NCBI RefSeq assembly: GCF_000153325.1 | Contig: NZ_CH724141.1 | Location: 569,185-633,184 of the forward strand | Direction of reading: 5' to 3' | DNA: 64,000 bases | From: Photobacterium sp. SKA34 | GTDB lineage: Bacteria; Pseudomonadota; Gammaproteobacteria; Enterobacterales; Vibrionaceae | Part shown: positions 50,983 to 61,570 of the stretch, piece by piece | How the letters are laid out: the number at the start of each line of letters is the position of its first letter | Numbering within the stretch: the first letter of the stretch is position 1 | Notes under the pieces: generated by a model | Databases searched by the model: none | What the model was told of the DNA's origin: nothing | The model's input: only the letters and a program-made list of their open reading frames with translations | Program-made: the position numbers and the translations under genes

Positions 50983-51828
50983 ATGGATAAGGTTATGGAA
51001 GTCATTAACTTCCTCATCGCAAACAAATTACTACTAAGTGCTATGATTATTGTGATTATTTCACTGATCCGTCGTCTGGTTTTAACCAAAATTCGAGGGG
51101 AAGAACTCTTTCTTTCAGAAGAACAACGAAAATGGATGTCTCGAACCAAAAATGGCACCTTTTCTATTCTTATCCTTTTACTCTTCATCCTTTGGCGCTC
51201 AGAAATTAATGAGTTTGCATTATCTGTCACTGCGATCGCGGTTGCCATTGTTGTCGCGTCGAAAGAAATTATTCTTTGTATTACGGGATCAATTCAACGC
51301 GCAAGCTCACGTTCGTTTCGAATTGGTGACTGGATTGAAGTGGGCAAGTTATGTGGCGAAGTCATCGAACACAATATGATGGCAACGGTTATCCAAGAGA
51401 TCGATCTTCATCATGGTCAATATGATTACACAGGGAAAACAGCAACCTTACCCAATAGCATGTTTTTCACTTACCCTGTAAAAAACCTCAATTTTATGAA
51501 ACGTTATGTTTACCATAACTTTTCTATCGTAGTACCCAACTTCCTCAACCTCTATCCTTTACTACCATCTATGGTCAAAAAAATAGAGCATCATTGCGAA
51601 GATTTTATCGAAGTCGCTCGTCGCTATAACAGCATGATAGAAAAGCATGCGGGTGTTGATTTACCCGGTTCAGAGCCGCACATCCATATCAGTAGTGGTG
51701 CGACAGGAGAACAAATTGTTCACTTCATGTTATTTTGTCCAACAGAGCAAGCAACACATTTAGAGCAAGAAATTCGACAAGATTTTATGGAGGAATACGA
51801 TAAGCATTTTCCCCGAAAAGATGATTAA
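50983..51828 (+). CDS. MscS family mechanosensitive channel
   Basis: 281 residues. Two or three N-terminal membrane helices (about 12-35, 60-75, 80-105), then the beta domain with SSRSFRIGDWIEVGKLCGEVIEHNMMATVIQEID and TATLPNSMFFTYPVKNLNF, as in MscS. The C-terminal cytoplasmic domain is longer and more helical than in E. coli MscS. It would release solutes at high membrane tension. Monocistronic, with a terminator shared with the convergent parA gene. Confidence 0.9.
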   Translation: MDKVMEVINFLIANKLLLSAMIIVIISLIRRLVLTKIRGEELFLSEEQRKWMSRTKNGTFSILILLLFILWRSEINEFALSVTAIAVAIVVASKEIILCITGSIQRASSRSFRIGDWIEVGKLCGEVIEHNMMATVIQEIDLHHGQYDYTGKTATLPNSMFFTYPVKNLNFMKRYVYHNFSIVVPNFLNLYPLLPSMVKKIEHHCEDFIEVARRYNSMIEKHAGVDLPGSEPHIHISSGATGEQIVHFMLFCPTEQATHLEQEIRQDFMEEYDKHFPRKDD

Positions 51829-51831
51829 TAA

Positions 51832-51863
51832 AAAAGAGCGAGTATCAATCTCGCTCTTTTTTA
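51832..51863. terminator. Bidirectional terminator
   Basis: AAAAAGAGCGAG pairs with CTCGCTCTTTTTT with an 8-nt loop, between the convergent mscS-like and parA-like genes. Confidence 0.88.
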
Positions 51864-51884
51864 CTTTAAGCATGATAAAGACTG

Positions 51885-52676
51885 CTAATTTTTAACGACT
51901 TGTTTAACATTACTTAATTGTTGATGTAATAGAGAAAATTGCTGGGTTAACTTATGCTTTGGTTGGAAATGAATAAGCGGAATTTGTTGAAAATGTGATT
52001 CTTTCATTTTGATCGATTGAGGTAGATAAGGCTCTAGGACTGGAAAGCCTAATTCTTTTACGCTCTCAATAATTTGACGAGGGAAATTTGCCTGAGCATT
52101 AAACATATTGACCACAATACCTTCTAATGACAACTCACGATTATGATCGTCTCGAAGCTCTGCTAAATTGTCCATTAAATTGATCAATGCCTGTTGTGAA
52201 AAACTATCACAATCAAATGGGATCAATAAGTGATGCGCCGCAATTAATCCAGATTTAGTATAAAAATTTAGATTTGGTGGGGTATCAATATAAATATGTT
52301 CATATTCTTTTTCTAATTCATCTAAAGTTTCACGTAACTTATAGATCTTATAGCGGCGTTCTAATTCTGGCTCTAATTTATCTAATTTAGGGCTCGATGG
52401 AATGAGAAATAAATTGTCGTAATCAGTCGGTTGGGGGTAATCCAATGTTGGTGATGCCATTGAAAACCAAGAGGCGGTTTGATTGAGTAAATCAGCAATG
52501 GTTTTATCGCTTTTTTGATTAATATCATACCCTAAATAGTGGCTTGAATTACCTTGGACATCGAGATCTATCACAAGTGTCTTGTGCCCTTTCGCCGCAC
52601 TGATAGCCGCTAAATTTACGGTAATACTTGATTTACCTACCCCACCTTTCTGATTAAATATAATCCTGCGCATCAC
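51885..52676 (-). CDS. Orphan ParA/Soj family ATPase
   Basis: 263 residues. The deviant Walker A KGGVGKSS (10-17) has the two lysines of the ParA family, with Walker A' LVIDLDVQGNSS and Walker B IYIDTPPNL. ParA proteins form dynamic ATP-dependent dimers on DNA and position plasmids, chromosomes, chemotaxis arrays or other cargo. No ParB gene or parS-like repeats are near, so it is unlikely to be a partition locus. It may position a cargo encoded elsewhere. Confidence 0.9.
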   Translation of the reverse strand: MMRRIIFNQKGGVGKSSITVNLAAISAAKGHKTLVIDLDVQGNSSHYLGYDINQKSDKTIADLLNQTASWFSMASPTLDYPQPTDYDNLFLIPSSPKLDKLEPELERRYKIYKLRETLDELEKEYEHIYIDTPPNLNFYTKSGLIAAHHLLIPFDCDSFSQQALINLMDNLAELRDDHNRELSLEGIVVNMFNAQANFPRQIIESVKELGFPVLEPYLPQSIKMKESHFQQIPLIHFQPKHKLTQQFSLLHQQLSNVKQVVKN

Positions 52677-53032
52677 ATCCCTTCCAATGTTTAATTATCA
52701 ACCAACACAATATACCTTCATATGCATATCTTTGTTAGCTAAAAACCCACACTTCTTAAAGTTAAGACTGATACAACTCAAGAGGTAACCCATCAGGATC
52801 GCTAAAAAAAGTAAATTTCTTTCCCGTTAATTCATCAATTCGAATAGCTTCGACCTCAATATGATGTTCAACTAAATATGCTACAACAGATTCCACATCA
52901 TCAACTGAAAATGCCAGATGACGTAGCCCTTGAGCCTCAGGATAACTGGGTCTTTTAGGCTGTAGTGGCATAGTGAATTTGGTCACTTAGTTAGAGGTGA
53001 TATCATCACTTCATACGTTAACAGGTGACACT

Positions 53033-54210
<1,178 letters not shown>

Positions 54211-54437
54211 CCACTACAGGCGCATCAGGGAAAGAAAATAGCTCGACTTGGCTATTATCCGGTAAACGTAGATCTAGTTTGTACGATTGACGTTGCGCTC
54301 TATAAGTTTCCTTAATGATCTCTAGTTTTAATATTTGACTATAGAAATACTTAGATCGCTGATAATCAGAGCATATGAGTGCAACATGATGTACTCCGTT
54401 AAACATAGAATGACTTCCTTATATGATTTTGACTGGA

Positions 54438-54959
54438 TTAATTAGATGGGCCATTAGTAATATAGGTTTTTTCATAAGGAGCTAATAAGTATGGGTTATT
54501 ATTAATATCAACGTCTTTAATATGATTTCCCGAATAATTTAAATACGTGAGTTCTTTATTTTTTTTCACATCGAGAGAGGTTAAGTGATTGAAACTCACA
54601 TTCAGCACTTGTAATTGTTTATTATACTTAGTTTTCAATTTACTAAGCTGGTTATGTTCAACACTAAGCAGCTCTAATTTAGAGTTATGACTAATATCAA
54701 GCTGGGTTAAATGATTATGTGCTAAATCTAGCTTTTGTAGGTTCGGAAAATTACTCAATTCTTTAATTTTGGATATATGCAAACCATCACATTTCAATTC
54801 AGTAATTTGATCGCTATGCGCTTTTCCTTGCAAAATAACGCAACGTTTAAAGTTAGCATCAGCAAAGGGAATATCACTGATTGCCGCATAATGCTGGGCG
54901 CAACCTGACAGTATCAATCCACAAAAAAACAACAATATAAATGAGAGTACTTTTTTCAT
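54438..54959 (-). CDS. Leucine-rich repeat lipoprotein
   Basis: 173 residues. The signal peptide ends with lipobox LSGC (Cys20; Ala at +2 predicts the outer membrane). After a short Cys-containing head (KRCVILQG, LKCDGL) come five LRRs of about 21 residues (LQKLDLAHNHLTQLDISHNSKLELLSVEHNQLSKL...). LRRs bind proteins, so an envelope-located interaction role is inferred. Monocistronic. A different repeat protein occurs at 31.6 kb, but the two are not clear homologues. Confidence 0.85.
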   Translation of the reverse strand: MKKVLSFILLFFCGLILSGCAQHYAAISDIPFADANFKRCVILQGKAHSDQITELKCDGLHISKIKELSNFPNLQKLDLAHNHLTQLDISHNSKLELLSVEHNQLSKLKTKYNKQLQVLNVSFNHLTSLDVKKNKELTYLNYSGNHIKDVDINNNPYLLAPYEKTYITNGPSN

Positions 54960-54995
54960 TTAAAAATCTTTCTCTTACCAGTATTGAAATTACGA

Positions 54996-55223
54996 TTAGT
55001 CTTTACGCAATGGTCGAATCACGCTTTCTAGACCTTCAATTTTAAAATCAAGCGCCAAAGCCATCAGCATACCTAACTCACCTTCAGGAAAGCCTTGCTT
55101 CTGAAACCACAATAAATACTCTTCAGGTAAATCAATAAGGATTCGACCAGCGTACTTACCAAACGGCATTTTCATATTTGCTAATTTAATAACATGCTCT
55201 TGCTGAAACATTACTTTCTTCAC
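54996..55223 (-). CDS. DUF3820 family protein
   Basis: 75 residues. The family motif MPFGKYAGRILIDLPEEYLLWF is intact, followed by a helix (GELGMLMALALDFKIEGLESV). DUF3820 proteins are small and often encoded near exonucleases or quorum-related genes; no function is known. Transcribed in the same direction as the LRR lipoprotein gene, with a gap of only about 35 bp, so they may form one transcript. Confidence 0.88.
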   Translation of the reverse strand: MKKVMFQQEHVIKLANMKMPFGKYAGRILIDLPEEYLLWFQKQGFPEGELGMLMALALDFKIEGLESVIRPLRKD

Positions 55224-55307
55224 ATAGAAAAACAGCTAAGTATTGTAACAATGCTTAGCTGTAAATATGCGAAATTTTTGTAAATTAAAAATCAGATTAT
55301 TATAACG

Positions 55308-55961
55308 CTATGCCGCATCCCATGACTGGGTAACCACTCTCTGCCCATCAATATAAAGGCTTGCAGTGTAATGCCCACCAGCATTCACTTCGCCGACACC
55401 TTTTGGTGTCCCCGTCATAACAATATCACCATCTTCTAATGTCATGAATGATTGAATCTCTTGCAAAATAGCGGCAGGTTTTGTGATCATTTGAGAGCTG
55501 ACTCCACGCTGTAAAACGTCTTGTTGTTGTTCAAGCACTACTTCAAATTCAGTTTCAGCAATATTAGGAAGTGGCACGAAATCACTAAAAAGCACGGATC
55601 CATCAAACGCTTTTGCTCGTTCCCACGGTAATCCCTTCTGTTTTAAGGTCGCTTGCAATTCTCGTTTTGTTAAATCAATTCCCACTCCCGCAGCCATAAA
55701 CTGACCTTGTTGGTACATAAAACAAATTTCAACTTCATAATGTATAGAATCGTTACTATGCTTAGCATTGAGTTGTTGAGAAATGGCAGAATTGGGTTTC
55801 GTAAACAAAACAAGTTGCGTAGGAATTTCATTATTTAACTCATGGATATGCTCAACGTAATTTCGACCGACACATACCACTTTTGATGGTGTTATATACT
55901 TATCTCCAGTGGGTGAACTTAGCGTAACCTTCTGCATTAAATAATTATCCTTAATAATCAT
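55308..55961 (-). CDS. Fumarylacetoacetate hydrolase (FAH) family protein, YcgM-like
   Basis: 217 residues. The start may be 55961 or the ATG at 55937; both have plausible ribosome-binding sites. KVVCVGRNYVEHIHELN, then HYEVEICFMYQ (metal-binding Glu pair), then DLTKRELQATLKQKGLPWERAKAFDGS and the closing MTLEDGDIVMTGTPKGVGEVNAGG. Family members hydrolyse or decarboxylate oxo-acids such as acylpyruvates or oxaloacetate using Mg2+. Substrate unknown here. Monocistronic. Confidence 0.9.
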   Translation of the reverse strand: MIIKDNYLMQKVTLSSPTGDKYITPSKVVCVGRNYVEHIHELNNEIPTQLVLFTKPNSAISQQLNAKHSNDSIHYEVEICFMYQQGQFMAAGVGIDLTKRELQATLKQKGLPWERAKAFDGSVLFSDFVPLPNIAETEFEVVLEQQQDVLQRGVSSQMITKPAAILQEIQSFMTLEDGDIVMTGTPKGVGEVNAGGHYTASLYIDGQRVVTQSWDAA

Positions 55962-56214
55962 GATTACACCTATTATTCATATTTTTATGAATTAATAAAA
56001 ACATACAAATAAAAAAAAGATGCCGTTTACATTTTTACTGTTATTTGTCACACTTCATGGCTTGTTTAGTTTTAATGTTCATCTGACTTTTGTAAGCAAG
56101 ACAAAGAACAACGTTGCGTTATTATTGACACACCTGACTATTGACCGTTGTCTTTTTATCATCGTCAACATCTGTATCTAACGCACCTTCTTGCTGTTCG
56201 ACATGAGAAATATA

Positions 56215-56625
56215 ATGAAAAAGATTTTATTAAGTACGCTTTTACTGACATCACTATTAACTGGTTGTAGCTCTTCCCCTAAAGATGCTGCTGCGCTTCC
56301 AAGCACATGGGCAGTAATGGCGATTGATGGGCATTCAGAGCCTGTAGATGCATTACCTAAGCAACCAGAATTAGTGATTGATAATAATTTAACCGTCACT
56401 TACCACGGTTGTAATACATTGAAAGGCAAGCTAACACTAACTGGCCCGAATTTACTCACTAAAAATTTAGCATCGACCCGTAAAATGTGTATTCAAAACG
56501 AACAAGCAATTGTTGATGGATTCGTAAAAAGAATGCTAACAGGTCCATCAGATTACCTAGTGAACCAGAACACATTGATTATCAGCTCTGAACGTCACAC
56601 CGTGACATTTAAAAAAGTGAAATAA
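56215..56625 (+). CDS. META-domain lipoprotein (HslJ-like)
   Basis: 136 residues from the ATG at 56215; the frame extends 8 codons further. The signal peptide ends with lipobox LLTGC (Cys18, Ser at +2). The META domain has WAVMAIDGHSEPVDALPKQPELVIDNNLTVTYHGCNTLKGKLTL, with the usual NxxxG-C-N turn, and STRKMCIQNEQAIVDGFVKRM. Related E. coli HslJ is a heat-induced outer membrane lipoprotein involved in novobiocin resistance. Role here unknown. Terminator behind. Confidence 0.88.
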   Translation: MKKILLSTLLLTSLLTGCSSSPKDAAALPSTWAVMAIDGHSEPVDALPKQPELVIDNNLTVTYHGCNTLKGKLTLTGPNLLTKNLASTRKMCIQNEQAIVDGFVKRMLTGPSDYLVNQNTLIISSERHTVTFKKVK

Positions 56626-56637
56626 TTCACCGGATAC

Positions 56638-56666
56638 AACGGAGGCTCAATGCCTCCGTTTTTTAT
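56638..56666. terminator. Terminator shared by convergent genes
   Basis: AACGGAGGC pairs with GCCTCCGTT with a 5-nt loop, followed by T on the plus strand. It overlaps the last codons of the Nudix gene. Confidence 0.85.
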
Positions 56667-57205
56667 GCGTTAACGGTTATTAGCTCTTCTGCTATAAGTT
56701 TTAATAAAAAGGTTTCACGCTCAATCGACATCCCCTTTTTCTCAGAATGTTTAATCGTCTCTTCATTATGCGCTATCGCATCAAAAATATTGATCCATAC
56801 CGGCTTCATGCCATTTTTAATTTCGTAATCTTCAAAGCGAGTTGCGCCTAAATCTTTATCAATAGTACAAACGTAACAGTATGATTTCATATAAACCACA
56901 TCATGATCTGGCTTGTACCAAGGGCGATATTCGTCATATTGACCAAATGCTTTAATGTCTCGAATATTTCTTGCGCCAGTTTCTTCTTGTAGTTCTCGGA
57001 TCAACCCTTCGACTTTATCTTCTCCAGCGTCAATGCCACCACCAGGTAAGGTGTAATCATGATAACGCTCTGTGTATAACATCAAAATATCTTCACCATT
57101 TAATACAATGGCTCTTGCAGCATCGCGTTGAAATATAGCAAAGTCCGTTGTATTAAAGTCAATATTGGAAAGATCAGGGTGAACAGATAGTTTTAAAAAT
57201 CGCAT
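56663..57205 (-). CDS. Nudix hydrolase
   Basis: 180 residues. An intact Nudix box at 56-78 (GGIDAGEDKVEGLIRELQEETGA) with all the metal ligands. The opening DAARAIVLNGEDILMLYTERYHDYTLPGGGID and the later EYRPWYKPDHDVVYMKSYCYVC are as in ADP-ribose-type or uncharacterised Nudix enzymes. Substrate unknown. It lies 65 bp downstream of the asparagine-synthetase-like gene on the same strand and may be cotranscribed with it. Confidence 0.9.
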   Translation of the reverse strand: MRFLKLSVHPDLSNIDFNTTDFAIFQRDAARAIVLNGEDILMLYTERYHDYTLPGGGIDAGEDKVEGLIRELQEETGARNIRDIKAFGQYDEYRPWYKPDHDVVYMKSYCYVCTIDKDLGATRFEDYEIKNGMKPVWINIFDAIAHNEETIKHSEKKGMSIERETFLLKLIAEELITVNA

Positions 57206-57270
57206 ATAACGCAGAACTCATCACTGTCGATAACTAGGCTGCGTATTTTAGCTAACTCTGCTTATGATTA

Positions 57271-58959
57271 CTAATGAGGGGATTTCAGGACTTGATTCAT
57301 ACGCTTAACAACATTCAATGTCGACTCGCCACGGTATAACCCTAATGCAGTCAGTATGCAATTAGCCCCTAGGTAATGACGATTATAAAACTCACCTTTC
57401 GCATCAAATAAGGTGCTGACACCTATTTTCAGTAGATCCAGTTTATTTCTAACATTAGACGCTAGCTGCCACTGGCTTAACGGCGGTAATAGATTATTTT
57501 TTAACGGACAAGGTAAATGTCCCGGATAGGTTTGCCACGGCGTAAGTAACGCTTCTGAATACGACTGATTCAGCCATTTCATATAAAGTTGATGTTTTAC
57601 CGCTGAAGATACTGGTAACGCGAACATCACTGTTAGCATCTCTTTACTGTAGAAAGGTAAGTGAAAATCTAATCGAAATTTATCCATATCTTCTAGTGCA
57701 GGAGCGATATGTTGGTGTTGATCATTTTCCCATAAAAAGAGTTGAAAAGCTTTATCTAGCGGTAAGTGTGAGTACTGACATAAGCATTCAACAATATTTT
57801 GCTCTAATTGCCGCTGCAATTTCGCACCTTGCTTTACCATTCTTTTAGGAATAAAAGCATGTTGATGTTTTAAATATGCTTTTGCCACAGCAAAAGGGTC
57901 ACCACTGGCACATGCGGCAAGAATATGATCATCACAAAACACCATACCAATGCATACACTCCCCCCATTACCTGACCATACTAGCCTTGGCCTCTCCACT
58001 TGCTGATAAAATGGATACTGTGTTGATCGCCAATAATGCCCTAAACGTTGCTCGATACTATGCTCTTGAGTATCACTGACATTCACAATGTGTAGTGGAA
58101 AATCATGACATTGCGCAAAAACTTCTGCATAAACCTCATCTTGCGAGCGTTGATAGGAGAAATTCATGCATTCTAATTTTATTCCTCTCTTTAACAACTC
58201 AGCGACAATGACACGAGAATCTAACCCACCCGACAGTGTACTGATCGCATGAAGATCATTACCTATTGCTAGATCGACCGCTTGCTTAAAGGCATAATCT
58301 AACTGAAGCACCCCCTCTATATCATCAATACAATTAAACGGCATATCTGACCATCGAAAGTATCGCTCTTTCACCAGTGAAGCGCTTGCTAAGGTTAATT
58401 TTTCTCCCGGTTGAATAGAGTGCACTTCGTTATAGTGGGTTTTATTACCAAGTGAGTAACCGATTACCGCATATTCAGTCGCCCCCGCTAAATTGGTTGT
58501 TAACGTCACACTTAACTCATCGAATAAACGTAAACAGGAACTGAAAATCACGCTCCCTTTATATTTCATATAATAAAGCGGACGTATTGCTAGGCTATCA
58601 GCAAAAATAGTTAATGCTCGTTGTTGCTTGTTATAATCTAACACGCAATACGTACCTTGAGCCTTAGCCAATAGTTGTGGGAAATTCGAAAGGCTCTGCT
58701 GCAAAAGCGTATTAACATCTTTAGTTAATGAAGAAGACATTAAGGTATGTCCGAGAACCATAGAAAAGCGTAGATGATTTTCAGCCCAGCTCGATTCTCG
58801 ATGACAATCAATCGCGACTCGGCAAAAATACAAATGATTATCGAAATACTCGTGTCTTATATCGGTCGGATTACGCGATAAATGTTGAGCTATCTCTTTT
58901 TTTATGAGCAATAAATCTGAAGTCCAAGATTCTGAAATCACACCTGCAACAATACTCAT
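57271..58959 (-). CDS. Asparagine-synthetase-like protein without the catalytic N-terminal Cys
   Basis: 562 residues. The N-terminal half (about 1-190) has the Ntn glutaminase fold, but the residue after Met is Ser, not Cys, so it should not release ammonia from glutamine. The C-terminal half has the PP-loop SGGLDS at 243-248 and the later NGGSVCIGM and DKFRLDFHLPFYSKEML blocks of the synthetase fold. Such proteins can form amide bonds in antibiotics, lasso peptides or surface polysaccharides, using an amine directly. The only close gene is a Nudix enzyme. No precursor peptide or protease gene is nearby. Confidence 0.85.
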   Translation of the reverse strand: MSIVAGVISESWTSDLLLIKKEIAQHLSRNPTDIRHEYFDNHLYFCRVAIDCHRESSWAENHLRFSMVLGHTLMSSSLTKDVNTLLQQSLSNFPQLLAKAQGTYCVLDYNKQQRALTIFADSLAIRPLYYMKYKGSVIFSSCLRLFDELSVTLTTNLAGATEYAVIGYSLGNKTHYNEVHSIQPGEKLTLASASLVKERYFRWSDMPFNCIDDIEGVLQLDYAFKQAVDLAIGNDLHAISTLSGGLDSRVIVAELLKRGIKLECMNFSYQRSQDEVYAEVFAQCHDFPLHIVNVSDTQEHSIEQRLGHYWRSTQYPFYQQVERPRLVWSGNGGSVCIGMVFCDDHILAACASGDPFAVAKAYLKHQHAFIPKRMVKQGAKLQRQLEQNIVECLCQYSHLPLDKAFQLFLWENDQHQHIAPALEDMDKFRLDFHLPFYSKEMLTVMFALPVSSAVKHQLYMKWLNQSYSEALLTPWQTYPGHLPCPLKNNLLPPLSQWQLASNVRNKLDLLKIGVSTLFDAKGEFYNRHYLGANCILTALGLYRGESTLNVVKRMNQVLKSPH

Positions 58960-59098
58960 TCATCTCTCCCACTGTGAAGGATGAATAACTGCAAAAAATA
59001 AACCAACTTTTTTCAGACATAACGCTTTGTTTCATCGTTATTATTTGATGTTTCTCTTTTTATTCTTTATTTATCAATGCATCTTGCTACAAATATAA

Positions 59099-59137
59099 TA
59101 AAAAAGCTTCTTTATATATTGTATAGAGAAGCTTCAT
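59099..59137 (-). terminator. Intrinsic terminator of dps
   Basis: GAAGCTTCTCTATA pairs with TATAAAGAAGCTTT (one mismatch region), followed by six T on the minus strand. Confidence 0.8.
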
Positions 59138-59165
59138 TTTCTATTGCAATAGACGTCGATTCTTA

Positions 59166-59699
59166 TCAATGACGATATGATTCATAAAGGAACCAAACAC
59201 GACGTTCAGTTTGATCGATCCAATTATCAATCATACTCACTGATGAATAATCACCACAGTCATCACATAAAGTATGCGCCACACGAAGTTCTGCTGCTAA
59301 TTGTTTGTTATCACTACAGAGTTCAGCAAGCATATCAGCAGGTTCAACGTAATCAGCATCATTATCTAGAATACGCTGCATGCGTGAGATATCATCAATA
59401 GAACGTAGGGTTTTACCACCAATTTTACGCACACGTTCAGCAATATCATCGGTCATTGCAAACAATTGAACGCTTTGCTCATCAAGCATTAAGTGATAAT
59501 CACGGAAATGTGCACCACTCATATGCCAATGGAAGTTTTTGGTCTTCATATAAATTGCATAAACATCAGCAAGGATCGCTGTTAGTGCACCACTGATCTC
59601 TTTAGTCGCGTCTACACTTAAATCTGTAGGTGTGGCTAGAGGACGAGTAAGGTGTAATTTTGCATCTTCAACTTGTAATTCATTCAAGAGAGTACTCAT
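59166..59699 (-). CDS. dps: Dps family DNA-protection / ferritin-like protein
   Basis: 177 residues. The ferroxidase site is in FHWHMSGAHFRDYHLMLDEQ (His and Asp/Glu ligands supplied across the dimer), and AERVRKIGGKTLRS is the next helix. The long N-terminal tail (about 30 residues) is less basic than in E. coli Dps, so DNA binding is not certain. It stores iron and consumes hydrogen peroxide. Monocistronic. Confidence 0.93.
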   Translation of the reverse strand: MSTLLNELQVEDAKLHLTRPLATPTDLSVDATKEISGALTAILADVYAIYMKTKNFHWHMSGAHFRDYHLMLDEQSVQLFAMTDDIAERVRKIGGKTLRSIDDISRMQRILDNDADYVEPADMLAELCSDNKQLAAELRVAHTLCDDCGDYSSVSMIDNWIDQTERRVWFLYESYRH

Positions 59700-60015
59700 C
59701 GTCTTTTCCTATTATGTTATTTGTGACAACGAATTCAATATACCCCTCCTGATTTGTATGACAATGTTTTTAATTGCTTGTTATTGCAACTTAATATTGA
59801 GCCTTTAATTACTTGTATCAAAAAGCCAAAACTTTTGAATCACTGCAACCTCCTGATTGGATTTAATAAATGATATTCGTCTATTATTTTTCGATATAAT
59901 TTTACTATATATCTACAGCAACACTATGAGTTATGAATAAAAAATCATATTTGCCAAAAACTTAAGCATAATGTAAAAAGTTATTTAGTTTAATAATAAA
60001 AATAGGAAGGTAATA
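59700..60015. other. Intergenic region between divergent dps and peptidase genes
   Basis: About 315 AT-rich bases holding both promoters. No gene seen; no clear OxyR-like palindrome found by eye. Confidence 0.4.
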
Positions 60016-60924
60016 ATGCAGTCATCTACCTACCACATTGGTGAAGCAGGTAAAGCTTGGGGAAGCAACGAAAAAGCACAATGGTTAGCACAGACAACCA
60101 TTAAACGTTCTTACCTTGAGCAAGTTGTGACAAAAATTGATGCATTGAAAAATGATTTTGACGTCACTCAATACGGTGCTCTGTCTTATGCCCCAGATAA
60201 ATATCCTCTTTTTGCGATAAAAACGCGTAATTGGGATAGCAATAAACCAACAATTTTAATTACTGGTGGTATTCACGGTTATGAAACCAGCGGTGTCCAT
60301 GGCGCACTTGAATTTGCCGCTTTAGAAGCCAAACACTATAGTGATGATTTTAATATTCTCATTACGCCTTGTGTGAGCCCTTGGGGCTATGAAACAGTCA
60401 ACCGTTGGAACCCTAACGCTGTTGATCCTAACCGCTCATTCATCCCAAATAGCCCAGCAGAAGAATCAGCTGCCTTGATGCGCTTAGTCCAAGAACAAAA
60501 AACATCATTTTTAGCGCATATTGATCTTCATGAAACGACGGATACTGACGAGTCCGAGTTTCGTCCAGCACTAGCGGCGCGTGACGGTAAAGAATATATT
60601 GAAGATTGTGTGCCTGACGGCTTCTACGTGGTTGGTGATACTGAAAACCCACAGGATGCTTTCCAAACTGCAATTATTGATGAAGTCCGCCATGTTACCC
60701 ATATAGCGCCACCGGATGACAACGGGAATATTATTGGTGAAGCCATTACCCAGGAAGGTGTAATTAACTATCCATTAAAAGCATTAGGATTATGTGCAAG
60801 CGTAACAGATGCGTTGTATACCTCGACGACCGAAGTCTATCCTGACAGCCCTCGCGTGACAGAAAAAGAATGTAATATGGCGCAGGTTGCGGCAATTAAA
60901 GGCGCATTAGATTATTTAAAGTAA
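60016..60924 (+). CDS. M14 family zinc carboxypeptidase
   Basis: 302 residues, no signal peptide, so cytoplasmic. The zinc ligands His87 and Glu90 lie in GGIHGYETSG and the third in AHIDLHET (about 168). WGYETVNRWNPNAVDPNRSF carries the substrate-binding Asn-Arg pair. M14 peptidases remove C-terminal residues from peptides; cytoplasmic ones often act on cell-wall peptides or Glu tails. Substrate unknown. AGGAAGG is 8 nt before ATG. Terminator behind. Confidence 0.9.
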   Translation: MQSSTYHIGEAGKAWGSNEKAQWLAQTTIKRSYLEQVVTKIDALKNDFDVTQYGALSYAPDKYPLFAIKTRNWDSNKPTILITGGIHGYETSGVHGALEFAALEAKHYSDDFNILITPCVSPWGYETVNRWNPNAVDPNRSFIPNSPAEESAALMRLVQEQKTSFLAHIDLHETTDTDESEFRPALAARDGKEYIEDCVPDGFYVVGDTENPQDAFQTAIIDEVRHVTHIAPPDDNGNIIGEAITQEGVINYPLKALGLCASVTDALYTSTTEVYPDSPRVTEKECNMAQVAAIKGALDYLK

Positions 60925-60949
60925 CACGCTAAATAATAAATAATGTCCT

Positions 60950-60987
60950 GCTAACCTTGTTGTTTTATATACAAGGTTAGCTTTTTA
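60950..60987 (+). terminator. Intrinsic terminator of the M14 peptidase gene
   Basis: GCTAACCTTGT pairs with ACAAGGTTAGC with a 10-nt loop, followed by five T. Confidence 0.88.
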
Positions 60988-61093
60988 TTATCTTTTATTT
61001 TGTTATATTTAACATCTAAATAACAGAGTTTGAATTCCAGATTTATACTCCCCATAACAAAGCCATCGCTCACCTCTAATTTGGCAAAGCGAT

Positions 61094-61570
61094 ATGGATA
61101 CCTTTTTCAAACACATTGATAGCCCATTAGGGCAAATGACTATCACGGCAAACGCTAATGCACTCCTTTCAGTTTGGTTTGAAACCCATACTATTCCCTC
61201 TCTACATCACGCCATACTCAAACCAGACCATGCTATCTTGCTGCAATGTGAGGAACAATTAGCAGAATACTTTTCAGGCGATAGAAAACAATTCTCAGTA
61301 CCTTTATCGCTTGAAGGCACGCAATTTCAAGAGCGTGTATGGCAAACATTAACAACTATTCTCTATGGTCAGACATGGCATTATCAACAATTAGCTAATG
61401 CTATTGATAATCCAAACGCGTGTCGTGCTGTCGGTAGCGCTAACGGTAAAAATACCTTATCCGTTATTGTACCTTGCCACCGAGTGATCACTAAAAATGG
61501 TAATTTAGGGGGATATGCGGGGGGGGAACCATATCAAGCAACAGTTACTCGCATTAGAAAGACAATTTAA
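61094..61570 (+). CDS. ogt: Methylated-DNA-protein cysteine methyltransferase with a poly-G frameshift at the C-terminus
   Basis: 158 residues as read. The methyl-acceptor Cys128 lies in IVPCHRVI. RAVGSANGKN and GTQFQERVWQTL are also in place. After GGYAGG the frame passes through eight G (61519-61526) and ends in EPYQATVTRIRKTI, which is foreign to the family. With seven G the protein would end NHIKQQLLALERQFK at 61574, the normal helix. The active site is intact, but the final helix is replaced. The enzyme repairs O6-methylguanine by accepting the methyl group. Confidence 0.85.
   Translation: MDTFFKHIDSPLGQMTITANANALLSVWFETHTIPSLHHAILKPDHAILLQCEEQLAEYFSGDRKQFSVPLSLEGTQFQERVWQTLTTILYGQTWHYQQLANAIDNPNACRAVGSANGKNTLSVIVPCHRVITKNGNLGGYAGGEPYQATVTRIRKTI
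61519..61526 (+). repeat. Poly-G tract (8 bases) inside ogt
   Basis: Eight consecutive G at the point where the reading frame leaves the family sequence. Confidence 0.95.

Noticed and set aside
51885-52676. Chromosome or plasmid partition locus
   Set aside because: No parB gene, no parS-like repeats and no replication gene; ParA alone is not enough.
57271-58959. Lasso-peptide cyclase cluster
   Set aside because: No precursor peptide, no transglutaminase-like leader protease and no ABC exporter near it; kept only as an asparagine-synthetase-like protein.
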